NCBI GenBank assembly: GCA_001792895.1 | Contig: MARA01000069.1 | Span: 59,465-123,464 of the forward strand | Length of the DNA: 64,000 nt | Source: Lentinus brumalis | Taxonomy: Eukaryota > Basidiomycota > Agaricomycetes > Polyporales > Polyporaceae | Direction: 5' to 3' | In this document: piece by piece, positions 9,816 through 21,203 of the stretch | Position numbering within the stretch: position 1 is the first letter of the stretch | Layout: each line of letters opens with the position of its first letter | Position numbers and translations under genes: made by a program | Notes under the pieces: model-generated | What the model was told of the DNA's origin: nothing | The model's input: the letters and a program-made list of their open reading frames with translations, nothing else | Database searches by the model: none

Positions 9816-12580
9816 TCACTCGTACTCGGGTACGGGTACCCTGTCCGCCCACCTTGAGCTTGAGGCTTGGAACCCCTCGAAGCTCCCCACAGACCCGACG
9901 CGCCGCTGAAGGCTCGTGCGGCTGTTCGAGCGCGAGCGCACGAAGTCCCCGGATGAGCGTGGAGGCCGCGAGTCGGAGGAGGACGTCGAGGATGCTCGTC
10001 GGTGGCGCTGCATGCGCGTCGGGTCGACATCCGTGATGTTCGCGATGCGCGCGAACAGCGAGAGCACTAGCCGGAGAGTCAGGTAAACAGACGAGGACTC
10101 GGAGACATGACGTACCATCCACGACGGAGACGATCCCACATAGGTTATTTGGAATGGCGCTGAACGAAGGTGAGCTTGACATTGGTGATTCCTCCGTAAC
10201 GAATACGCGGTGCGCGTTCGCTGAAGTGCGTTCAGTCGGGAAGGTCTGCAAACGATATGTGAATGCACTCACTCGCAAGGAGCTTCTGCATGGTATAGAT
10301 TAGGGTGTTGTTGGGAGTCACGCTATACACTGCCGATAGACGGCAGTCAGAAACAACCTCACAAATGAAGCCCGTATCTGCAGTACCTGGAAACTTGTCC
10401 ACTCCATCGGTCGATCCATCGGGCTCCTGTACATGAGTTTAGCGTATAACTATTGGACGATGTCTCCAACGTACCTTGATTCGCGTTACCAGCTGCTGCA
10501 ACGGCGTCCCCAATATCTGGTTATTCTGGGCCGGAACGACGATCTTCCCGACGTCTGTAACGCTGACAGCGCTCAACACTCCGCCCGTCTCATCATCCAC
10601 AACAGCGACCGAGCTCACGCCCTCTTCGCTCATCAGCTGCATCGCGTCTAGCACGCTGTCGCTCGCTTTCGCGGCAACGACGGAGGTGTATAAGTGCAGG
10701 GAGGGGAGCGACAGAGAGCTCAGTGGAACGGAGAGGAAGCGGAGGAGCGTGGGCGTGCGCTGCGCGTAGGACGTGAACCAGGAGAGCAGGGCGCGGTCTG
10801 AAACGAGTCCGAGGTATGACGGGGCACTGTCGCTGTCCTCATTTGTAGGGGGTGCTTGTATTAACACTGGGCACATAGCAGATCCCACCGTGAGCCATAC
10901 CGCCGATGCAGCGACGGAAAAGCGTACCTCTGTGCGTTCCTCGCGCGAAAATGCTCAAAAGCGAGATAACCGTCGCATCGTGCGGCAGGACCTCGAGGGG
11001 GTTCTTGTCCGACAAATCTACGTGCACAGTGCATACATGAGGCGACCCAGCGTGCAGGGATCCGGCAGGGGAAGACTCACTGCTCACAAGGTACGCCGGG
11101 ACTTTCCCGTCCTGCGCAGCGTTCAGAATCTCCTGCAAGCGCGGCTTCTCGCGCAACTCCTCGGGCGGGATTTTGTGTCGTGTTGCCGCGAGGGTCAGAA
11201 AGGCGTTCACGTCTGCGAACTACACCAGGGCCGATATATGAGCGACCTAAGCACTGAGGGGTGTCGAAGCACCCACGTCGAACAAGCCGTAGAATGGAGT
11301 GGCCTTCGGAGAGCTGTTCTGTGGCGTTCTGATGGCGAGACATTCAAGGTTCTTGGAGAGCAAATGCTGCAACAAAAGTTGAGTATCGTGACGCAAACGT
11401 TCGACTAGGAAATCTTTCCATGAGAAGCTACGGCGGAGAGCCGCGCATGAAGGGCCGTGGCGATTTCAACGGCGGCGCAGAGCGTGACCGTCCCCCGCTC
11501 TCCGCCAGCCCTCAAGGCGCTACGGCCCGACCTCGAGCTCGTCGTTGGTCTTTGCACGCCACCGTAGCCCATATATCACAAGGGGGCCGGTTCCACCGCC
11601 TGAGTCTCCGACAGTCACCTTCGAAGTGATCAAGCTCCTCACGTGGAACGAACTCGTCGACTCTCGAAACACCGCTTTGGAATAATGGCGGTCCGACCCC
11701 ACTTGGAAGTCAGCCACATTCTTTGCCCAGACGCTGCCGCTGGCGTGAGGGAGTAGAAGTAGCGGCGAGCAAAGAGTTCCGCGACAACGGCGGGATGTCG
11801 GGCAAGGAATGACGCAGCCTCACACGATCGTAGCTCTGCCGGACCACGCCCGGATTACGTGCAGTCTATGCCGGAGTCCTCCATAAGCTCCACTCATTTC
11901 TAACATACGATATTTTTGCGGTTACCGAGCAACGAAAGCTCGTCCCTCTCAGTCCCTCCCCCTCATTATCTCTCCAGGGATACATCGCATATTGGTGTCA
12001 AATTGTGCGACGTTGTACCTGTGCTCCTTGGCATTCAAGGGGACGGGGGTAGGAGGGGGTAGAGGAGACACAGAAGGCTTTGGGTGCCAGCATTAGCGGC
12101 AAAGAGTTCGCGGACGAGTACATCAGCTCGGCTCGAGGACCCAGCACAGCCGCCAAACAGCCGCAAAAACATCGCATGTTAGAAAATGAGTGGGGCTATA
12201 GGGAGCCAGTCCCCGCTTCGCACTCTCTAAAGAACACAGACTCGTGCTCTCCGCATCTGCTGGCCGCTTCGTCCGACCAGCCCATCTGTCCCGGGGCGCG
12301 GACGCTGCATACTCGAATCCACTCACCTCACATGCATCCTCCACGCTAGTCTCCGCATCGACCGCCACAACAGGGGAGTCGATGATATCTGGCAGAACGG
12401 CGTACCGGTTGAGCTCGAAATCGAAGTACCTCCCGGTAACAAAGACCAAGACGTACCTTTCGCAAGAACCGCCTTCCACGCCGCCACCCACTCTTCCGAG
12501 TCCGCGTTCGGCGTCGTCGCAAACACGAGCGGAGACTCGCTGCGGGGGCTCGACACTGATAACCTCTTCCTCATCGACAT
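9816..12580 (-). CDS. SDS23: Sds23-like CBS-domain protein
   Basis: Sds23/Moc1-type proteins carry tandem CBS (AMP/ATP-sensing) domains and act with PP2A-type phosphatase control and glucose or stress signalling in yeasts. Exon 1 starts at ATG 12580 (MSMRKRLSVSS) and reaches EEWVAAWKAVLAK. A short intron joins it to DIIDSPVVAVDAETSVEDAC, the first CBS. After an unusually long intron (about 12330 to 11374) the frame resumes at HLLSKNLECLAIRT. Then come VNAFLTLAATRHKIPPEELR, VDLSDKNPLEVLPHDATVIS, VLDAMQLMSEEGVSSVAVVD, NAHRVFVTEES, CGIVSVVD and LVLSLFARIANITDVDPTRM, followed by a Ser/Arg-rich tail ending at 9816. Four CBS modules fit the family. The exons show no disabling change. Confidence 0.8.
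11889..11921. repeat. Inverted-repeat arm 1 in the long Sds23-like intron
   Basis: This arm (core cactcatttctaacatacga) is nearly complementary to 12161-12194, with a few mismatches and one gap, about 240 bases away. It could be the edge of a decayed foldback element. Confidence 0.6.
12161..12194. repeat. Inverted-repeat arm 2 in the long Sds23-like intron
   Basis: Pairs with 11889-11921. Lies near the 5' end of the intron. Confidence 0.6.
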
Positions 12581-13311
12581 CGTTCTCGTCCACTGGCAGC
12601 CGTCCGTGGTCTTGTTCTCCGAGGTGCTGTTCGTCTCGCCCCTGTGCGTAGAGGGCCTTGTGAGCTATCTGGCTGTCCTGATGTTCAGGACGGGTCGTGA
12701 GGGAGTAGAGAGGAGGAGTTACATGCCAAGTACTCGCGGCGGCTCGGTGAAACTCCAGACTGAGACTGAGCCGCCGACGTAAATGTGATAAGATAAGATC
12801 CGGACATTCAGTGCATGACCTTGCATGACCTCATCGTCTCGTACATCCGACTTTTTCGGGGTTTACTCGGACCTGTCTCTCATAAGTCGATGCCACACCA
12901 GCCTGTAAGTTGATTGAACAACCACCTAGCCCCAAATCCAAGAATACAATTGAATGCATCGGAGCTCGAGCTAGGCCTCTGGTTGCCACCGAGAGTAGCT
13001 TGATCTCGTCGTCCCGTGTGGTTGTGAAAGACGACATGCAACCTCATATGTATATAGCTGCGCGCGCTCAATAACAATGGCGAACGTCGTACAAAAGCCA
13101 AAGGAAGGAATACAGACGCGACGACTAGAATACAGATGCTCTACGATAACGAACGACAGTCTATGATTTTGCAAGCGACAGCGAAGCCTAATAGAGTAAC
13201 GCAGTCTAACATGAAGGCGGGATGATATGCATGTGAATGTGATGCGGAGAGGGAAAGGACATGGGTCTGACGGAGAGGTGTGGGGTATAAACAGACGTAG
13301 CGGAGGCGACT
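12581..13311. other. Intergenic, no gene seen
   Basis: Contains the Sds23-like 5' flank and the 3' flank of the perilipin-like gene. No supported coding sequence. Confidence 0.5.
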
Positions 13312-14511
13312 TCACGTGCGGCCGTTGACACCATTGACGTGGACGGTGGTGGCACCGCTCGTGGTCGTCGCGCTCTGGACGGTGACGGGCTGCCGCTCCT
13401 CCGACACACGTGCCTTCAGCGCAGTAAGGATCTCCTGTACACGCGCCGCTGCGGTGTCGAGGATCGGCTGAACACGCCCCTGGACGGTCTCGCGGACCTT
13501 CTGCGCCTTCTCCGGGAGCGGGTCAGACGACTGGAGAACGCCCGACAGCTCGTTGATCGTATCCGAAAGATTCGCGTTCACGTCCTGGAATGCGGACTGC
13601 AGCGTACCGGGGAGCGCAGCGGTCGAGGCCTATAGGTGACAGGATAACAAGAGGTGAGAAGAGGAATACAATGGCGCGTGAGATCGCGACGCACCTCGAC
13701 CTTGCGAAGCTCGGAGAGCATCTTGTCGCTCAGCTTATGTACCCGAGTTTGCGCCGTGCCATAGCTGTTCGTCGCGAGCTCGGTGAGTGTATGCGCGGTC
13801 GCCGACGCGCGCTGAAGGACGACATTCTGTGTCTTGATCTGGTTGATCTGTTCCGACGAGTAGGTGTAGAGCTGATCGCGGAGCTCCTTCGAGATCTTGT
13901 ACGCGCGCTGGTACTGGTACTTGGCTTCGAGGCCCTCAGCAGGCCTATCGGCATCGCCGTTCGGCTGGAACTGTTTCACGGCGCCAGCGAAGTAGTCGAC
14001 AACGGGGGCGAGTTTCTGCGGACGACACCGACGTCATGAGCATGCCCGTGTGTACTTTTCAAGTTAGAGTTAAGAAGCAGCAACGCGTGCGTACCTGGTC
14101 GATACCCTGCGCAATGTTGAGCGCTGGAGTCTTGACCCTGTCGTCAATTGTCTTCGTCGCAACATCTTTCGCGGCATCGCTGCGACCCTTGAGGTCCTTG
14201 ATCACGTCCTCGGTCGTTGCATGGAAGGGGTAGGGGACGCGAGCCTCGACGACATCGAGGGTTTTGTTCGCGAGATGATCGGCCCGGGTGAGGATCGGCG
14301 CGAGGCGTTGCTGAAGGGGCTCGGTGTAGTGAAGAGCCGTCTTCGAGAGCTCGAAAGCTGTCGCGTATGGATAGCGGGTGAGCGCGTTGCTGAGCAGGAT
14401 GTTGTTGATTGTGTTTAGTGAGTCCGCGACGAGCGGAATCGTGCCCATGCGGTGAAAGATGGTGAGCTCGGGCGTCGTGGCGGCGGGGGACTCTTGGGTC
14501 TGAGTAGCCAT
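13312..14511 (-). CDS. Perilipin-like lipid-droplet protein (CAP20/Mpl1 type)
   Basis: Fungal perilipins coat lipid droplets and limit access of lipases to stored triacylglycerol. ATG at 14511 starts a block containing ELTIFHRMGTIPLVADSLNT, then ALHYTEPLQQRLAPILTRAD and DVVEARVPYPFHATTEDVI, the usual N-terminal signature. A second exon (about 13650-14030) has QYQRAYKISKELRDQLYTYS and amphipathic repeats. The last exon runs to the stop at 13312 through LSDTINELSGVLQSSDPLPE. The length of about 330 residues and three exons joined by short introns fit the family. No signal peptide or membrane span is seen, as expected for a cytosolic droplet-surface protein. Confidence 0.85.
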
Positions 14512-15770
14512 TGCTGGTGTGCGTCGTAGAGAGGTAGAGAATGGAGATGACGGGGAGGAGAAAAGGATGGAGAGCGATAAGTGACTGTCAAGACGCGTTT
14601 ATGAGGCCTCGCGTCTTGCATGTGATTCCTGGTGTATCTTCACTTACGTCACCACGTGGCATTAGCCGCTCGTTGAGCCTGGGCGCCTGTGCCTGTTGTC
14701 TCGGAGCCTTGCGAGTCGGAGGACGTTCCCGACCGCCATCACGGCGTCCAGCTCTGTCCACGCAGTTCGAGGCAGATCTTGCCAACGGGAAACAAAGCAA
14801 CAGCGGCCTTCTGACACGAGCAATCGCGACCCGAAAACGCGCAATTGGAATATCCAGGAATCACAGGCATTCGACGATTTGCGCATCCATGATAGCTTGG
14901 CTCGGAGGCATCTTGTACCATCGCGTTTCCCTCCGGAGGCCGTAGGCTTTCCGAACCTCTCGGATCTGGAATTGTCTCCGAGAGAGGTCTACCATCCTGA
15001 CAAAGGAAGTGCGCTCGCAGGAGGCTCGTTCAAGTTGCACTTAGCCATCCTCGGTATTGTAATGCGTACAGTACCCCGAGTCCTGTGGAAGCCTGACAGA
15101 CAATGCACAGGCTCACTGATTACTTGCTGCACGGTCATATCGCAGCATATCGCAGCATCCATCCTCCGTGTTTGCACCACCTGCACCCGTGAACATGCTA
15201 ACGGTTATCATGCTCCTCCGCCACCAACCCCAAAGGGTGCCTTGTAATGTGAGTACAGGGGCTATACCAACCCCAACGTATCTACGCCTAGCGGCCCCAC
15301 GGCGCAAGGATAGTGGAATGATGAGGGGGAGCTGATGTGTCCCGTGATCGAGTTGGCGATGCGTAGACTCTGAACATGGAGCTGAGGAGGTCTGTCTGGA
15401 GATATCACTGGTACATAAGTATCTGTGGGAGAAGTCCTGGGAAGGCACGCACCTGTCGCACCAGATGTCGCAAAGTCTCCGTTCTTCTGGGGTCGCGCTC
15501 GGATCGCCCCGATATGGGTGCATGAAATGTATGAAATGACGCCACGCAAGCAACCGCCTGCGACGGCGTAACGAGTTGAGGGGGCGGGCAACCGCTCTAT
15601 TGCGTGGGTGTTAGACTTCGGAAGCTAGCTGAAGCTAGTCACAAGGTCCTCATCAGGCTCCGCAGCGGGCTGCCGTTGGCTGCCGTGTTTCCCAGCTCAC
15701 ATCGCTCGAATCTCGATATAGGTGGGCACAGCATCCCTCGTCAATCCACCAAGCCTCACTGTTAGTATCG
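14512..15770. other. 1.3-kb intergenic region, no gene recognised
   Basis: Contains open frames on both strands (for example 14696-15247 on + and 15113-15553 on -), but none shows recognisable domains or a consistent exon structure. It probably includes the divergent promoters of the perilipin-like and carboxylesterase genes. Confidence 0.45.
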
Positions 15771-17870
15771 ATGTCGCGTACTCACCTTCAGGAAGAGCTC
15801 TTGCGCTCGCAGACCACCGTAACTGCGGACACGCAGTACGGACCTGTCCAAGGACGCCGTGCTGCAAACGGCGCTGCGGTCTTCTTAGGTAAGGAATCAT
15901 GAACAATCGCGAGCGAAAGCTGATAGATTACATTCTATTACATTGCGACAGAGGTGCCGTATGCTTTGCCAGCCAAGAGATTCACGGACCCCGAACCTCT
16001 GCCAGCGGACTTCAGGTACGAAGGGAAGGAGTACATCCTCGAGAGCAAGTGTACGTCATTCATTCATTCATTTATGCATGTATGCGTCGCCGATCGATCT
16101 GACCGCGCGATCTTGCAGATCCTGCACAGCCGACGAACGACGGTCAGGCAGCAGGTCAGTTGCGATGTTCTCTATCTTGATCTGCACGGCGATCATACTA
16201 ACGGGTCTGAACCACAGGCGTACCGTTCGAGGATAAAGTCGGGCTGGGAAAACCCAGCGAAGACCCGTACGTCTCGTACACCGCATAGCTCCTCATTGAT
16301 GCTGTTTGTGACGTTCGCTATTCAGCTTGTTCGTTAACATCGTCGCTCCGCCCTCATTCCCGGCGCAGACCGGCTTTCCAGTCAAGGTGTACATTCATGG
16401 AGGGTGGGCACCGTCGAAGCTTGGCGTGCATCGCATCACATTCAAATCATCTCCTCAGCTTCCTGCAATTTGGGTCTCCACACGGGCTGGGGTCACAGGC
16501 CCAGTACATCTCGGCCGAGCGTTCCGAAGTCTGGGTCAACGTTGGATACAGGTTGTCAGTGTTCGGATTCCTTGCGTGCGACGAACCGAAGATAGATGGC
16601 AACTTCGGCTTCAAGGACCAGTGGCTCGCACTGCTGTGGGTCCGTGATAACATCAAGGCTTTCGGAGGTATGAAGTCTCCTGACCCGTCGGTAGGCCGAG
16701 AGCTGACTTCGTTTTGCAGGCAACCCCGATGACATTCAAGTAACCGGTCTCTCTGCAGGTAAGTGGAGTCGCTGTGCCGAGATATGAGACGTGCTCACGC
16801 ACAGTAGGGGCGCACTCTGTACACCAGCTTCTCCACCACGCATCGAGACTCCCGGAAGGAGTTCGGGCGCCCTTCAACTCTGCTATCATGCAGTCGAACG
16901 CTATGGTGTATGTATGCGCTCAGTAACCACTCGGTGTCACATTTCAACTCACCCCGCTTCAGGACGACACCCAAGACGCCGGCTGAGCTCCGCCCTCAAT
17001 TCATCGCCCTATGCCATGCCTTCGCCCTCGACCCAACATCTCCGACCGTTCTGGACGACCTCAGAAACCCGGACAAGGTCTCGACATCTGCGCTCACCCA
17101 CGCCATCGAGACCGACGCTCTGGGCATCGAATACGGCACCTTCCGAGGCGCCTGGGAGCCCTCCTGGCTCGGGTCCTCCGATCCCATGGAATGGCAACGT
17201 ACCGGCGGGCTCGCGCGAGGACTACTAGCGCACGGTGTGCGGAGCGTCGTCATCGGGGATCTGACCGAGGAGTGGTATCTGTACTCGATCGCGAACCCGA
17301 TCAAGACCATGGGCGACGTGCAGCAGAACCTTCTGAGATACTACCGGGAAGACGTCGTCACGAAGATGCTCACCGCATTCATTGGGGAAGGGAAGGCCCC
17401 GGCCGAGATGACTCAGGAGGAGCTGGTGAGGCTCTTCGGGGAGGTGAGCAGTGTAGGACAGGTCCACCTCCCGGTGCGGATGTTCGCGCGGGACATGATC
17501 GGGGCGGGGTTCCCGGTCGTGAGATACGAAATTCGGTGGACGCCTGAGCAGGTCCGTCCGTTCGGTACGTTGTCTTTGACCGGGTCACGATGCGAATGCG
17601 ACCGACTCATTATCACTAGGATATGTGACGCACGCAACCGATCGCCCTCTATGGGCGTTCAGGCTGCCTGTCCTCCAAGACAACCAGCCGAGCGTGGCGC
17701 GGGCGTGGCTCGCATCCATCGCAGAGTACCAGAAGCGCGCCGAGGCAGGGAAAGGACTCCCTCTCAAGACTATCCTGGTGCTGACGGAGAGCAAGGAGAT
17801 CCTGGAGGTCGAGGATGCGAAGTGGGATGAGTATATGCGGCTGCGAACCACGCTCCCGGGTGAGGCATAG
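15771..17870 (+). CDS. Type-B carboxylesterase (alpha/beta hydrolase)
   Basis: Hydrolyses carboxylic esters. ATG 15771 gives MSRTHLQEELLRSQTTVTAD. After a 60-base intron the family block EVPYALPAKRFTDPEPLPAD follows. Short introns then link VPFEDKVGLGKPSEDP, VKVYIHGG (oxyanion hole), VWVNVGYRLSVFGFLACDEP, FGFKDQWLALLWVRDNI and NPDDIQVTGLSAG. The last contains the nucleophile serine in GLSAG; the family motif is GESAG, so Glu is replaced by Leu. C-terminal GYVTHATDRPLWAFRLPVL carries the probable catalytic histidine. It ends at 17870 and is about 540 residues. There is no signal peptide, so it is probably intracellular. All introns are short and the frame is open throughout. Confidence 0.85.
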
Positions 17871-18433
17871 TAAGCTAACGGAGATGGCGGTCTCCAGAGT
17901 CGAGGTGAGCTCTGATGTTTGCATGGAAGTTCCTCGGATCTAACGACCGATCAGAGCTCAAATTGCTTGTATGTCGTACATAGACCAGCATTTTCTAGTG
18001 AGCTGGGTTGGTGCACCTCCACGTCGGCACACTGTACGCCATGCAGTCCGGTACCTCGGACGCCACGTCTCAACGCGCAAGTCCATCAACATATCTTCTC
18101 AGACTCTAGCGAAGCGTTCGTCTTCGGCGGCGTCACAACGTCTCTTCTACGGGCCGCTGGAGAGTTGGAGATCCGCCTCAAGCGGTATGTTTCCCCAGAC
18201 CAGATGACTTCTATCTGGGGTGTCTCCACTGATGGGCCCCGGGCCGCCACCAAGGTCGTGCGTTCGCGCCCGAACATATGACTTCACGTTACGTATACGG
18301 TGATGCGCGCCTGGTTGTCCATCGGAAGCGTAGGATATATAGCTTGGGGGATGAGAACGAGAAGCAGGAGGGCGATTGTTGCGACGGACTCTCCTCATTT
18401 CTCTTTGTCCTTGTAGCTGCCCCGGACGGAGTA
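17871..18433. other. Intergenic, no gene recognised
   Basis: Short frames such as one holding EAFVFGGVTTSLLRAAGELE (about 18110-18180, + strand) look protein-like but could not be assigned. They may be a gene remnant. Confidence 0.4.
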
Positions 18434-20758
18434 TGCAAATCAAGATGTGGATTATGCCACTGAGGGGGAAGTACTTGGTGTGGGCGATCACAGGTACGTC
18501 GTACAAGTTCTATCGTGCAGGATGTCATCATAGCCTCTGATGTGGCTTCAACAGCATGTTGCTGTCAGGGTTTCTTGCTGCTGGGGTACGATCAGGGTGT
18601 CATGTCCGGAATTGTGAGTAGTATGACTTCCCGGGGACCTCGAGTCGGCGCTCATGATGCATAATGCACCTCTCCGCCAGATTGGTGCGGACAATCAGTT
18701 CGGCAGAGACTTCAACTCCCCAGATCCGACCACGCAAGGAACGATCGTAAGTCTAGTTCTGATAGCATCGAGACTACCAGCACTAAGGGTCTCCGACCAC
18801 AGGTCGCGATATATGTGCGTCCACAATATTGTCTTGTCTCCTCGGACGTGTGCTGACATCTACTGCTGTAGGACATCGGATGCGCTGTAGGGAGTTTGAT
18901 CACTTTCTTCTGGGGAGAGGATATAGGACGGAAGCGAATGATCATGGCTGGAGCTGCCACCATGCTGGTCGGAACAGTACGTCTGTCCTGCATGCCTACG
19001 CCCGAAATATGTCTCATCCCATACTCGCGCAGGCCATCCTCACCAGCTCTACGACACTCGCACAGCTCTATTTTGGGCGCATTGTCACCGGCATTGTAAG
19101 ATCCTGCTTTGTGCTGCTGCCGAGGCCATGAGACTGAAGCTTGTATGCACAGGGAAACGGATTCAACTCTTCATCGATTCCGGTATACCAGAGCGAGACA
19201 TGCGGCGGTATGATCCGAGGAGCACTCGTGTGCCTGAACTCAACTGTGACCATCATCGGCCTTGTCATCGTGAGTTCCTCCTCCCTTAGCCTCATCAGTA
19301 ATCCTGAGACTTACAATACGTTCTAGGCCTACTGGCTCGACTACGGCATGTCCTACGTCGATGGCCCCGCCCAATGGCGCCTGCCCATCGGTGCGCGTTT
19401 CTGTAGTCCACAGGCGACCGATGCTCATGTCGAAGGATACACATACGCCAGGCTTCCAAGCGGTCTTCGCTCTGTGTTTGCTCCTCCAGGTGTCCGTCCT
19501 GCCAGATAGTCCGAGATGGTGTATGGCGCACGGACGCGGCGAGGAAGGCGCACGAATCCTCGCGCAACTTGAGGACCGGGACTCGCCCGATCATCCGGAC
19601 GTGGCCGCGAAGAGAAAGGAAATCGAGGTTTCACTCGCACAGGAGAGTGCGGGAGGACCATTCCGCTACCGGGAGCTTCTTCAGGGTGGTCCCCTGGGCA
19701 ACTTCAGGCGGATCTGCTTGTGCATTGGCGTCAACGTCATGCAGCAATTCACTGGGTACGCAGGCGATATTGAGTTCACCCTGCACATACTGACCCCACT
19801 GCTGTAGCGCAAACATGATCAAGTGGGTGGTGCATGTGTATGCTACGCACGCGGGGCGGAACTGATTGCATGCCCGTTGCAGCTACCTTGCACCGGTTGT
19901 GTACCAGAACACGATGGGTTTGTCACGGAACCTCTCACTGATACTCGGTGGTTTCACTGCCGTTACGTACATGTTGGCATCCTTCATCCCCCTTTGGGTA
20001 GGTCACTTCCTTTCTGGAGTCGTAAGTTGGTTAACCCCCCGCATGTGCGCTAGACCGTCGACCGCTTCGGGCGTCGAGCTCTGCTCATGACGTCAGCATC
20101 AGGCTTGTCTGTGTGTTTTATCTTGGCATCCATCCTGCTGTCTGTCGGAACGAAAGGCGCTGCGTACGGCGCGACAGCGATGGTCTTTATCTTCCAGATC
20201 TTCTTGGGTATCGGCTACCTGCCCATCGTACGTATCTTGCCACCCTGATATCATATGTTGTCCTGAACGTCTGTATCACAGCCATGGCTCTACCCAGCGG
20301 AGGTAAGATCACAACCCTCTTGAACACTGATGACACAGGCCCTGACGTCGTCATAGATCACGACCACGCGCATCCGTGCACGAGGCTCTGCCATATCTTC
20401 CTTCTTCAACTGGATGTGCGTCTTCGCAGTGGTGGAGATGACCCCACCTGCCATCGCGAACATCAGTTGGCGGGTGTTCATCATCTTCGCGATCTTCAAC
20501 GCTCTCTGGGTTCCCCTCGTCTACATCTTCTTCCCCGAGACGAAGGGTCTCGAACTCGAGGACGTTGATCATATATTCGAAAAGGGCGGTATCACTGGAG
20601 GTGTTTGGAGCAGTCCCGGCGGTCGCACTGTTGAGCGCAAGCGCATCGCTCGGGATGTCGAGGATGCTGAGGATAAAGAGAAGGGCAGCATCGATGTGCG
20701 GATCGACGAGAGTCGAGAGAAGGAAGACGAGCAAAACGAATATCCAGCCAATCCCTGA
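18434..20758 (+). CDS. MFS sugar transporter
   Basis: Twelve-helix proton/sugar symporter family at the plasma membrane. The ATG at 18434 (or 18446, in frame) leads through a short intron to CQGFLLLGYDQGVMSGI, the typical first helix. Later exons give DIGCAVGSLITFFWGEDIGR and GRKRMIMAGA (loop 2-3 motif), LYFGRIVTGIGNGFNSSSIP, PDSPRWCMAHGR (family motif PESPRW), MQQFTGYLAPVVYQNTMGL, DRFGRRALLMTSAS (loop 8-9 motif), and PETKGLELEDVDHIFE at the end of the last helix. A charged cytosolic tail ends at 20758. About 530 residues over roughly eleven exons; all motifs are present and no break is visible. The substrate cannot be told from sequence. Confidence 0.85.
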
Positions 20759-21203
20759 CGATGCAGTGATATCTCGGCGCGAATATGTACAATAGATGAC
20801 TTGTATCAAGGATAAGCCTCCACAATTCCAGACTGCTCACTGCATGCAGTCCCGTCCAGGCTGACCGGGAGAGCTCGAAGGCAAGGCGCGTGACGAACCT
20901 TGAAGCCGACCTCAATACATCACTTTCACTCGTTCCCCGTGCCCCAGTACGTACTACTACAAGGAGAAGGAAGAAAAGGAGGAGAGGGCCCCTTAGACGC
21001 TTACTAAGTTACACGCGTTCAAGTCGCGTCCGTCACGTGTTCTTCTCGCATTGACGTATCTGGGCGTTTGAGGGGTGGGCCACCATAAGTTGTTCTCAAC
21101 GTCCATCTCGTCGCTCTTTACCGCCTTGTATTCTAGCATTTCGCCCAAGCATTTAACCCACATCCCACCTCGATTATCTCGTCTCGTCTTCGGCGCGGCC
21201 ACC
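20759..21203. other. Intergenic, no gene seen
   Basis: Holds the 3' flank of the sugar transporter and the Lunapark promoter. No recognisable element. Confidence 0.5.

Noticed and set aside
11761..12115. Weak direct repeat around caaagagtt in the Sds23-like intron
   Set aside because: Match too short and gapped to claim; only the inverted repeat was kept.
14696..15247. + strand open frame of 183 residues between the perilipin-like and esterase genes
   Set aside because: No recognisable motif, and other frames over the same DNA are equally open.
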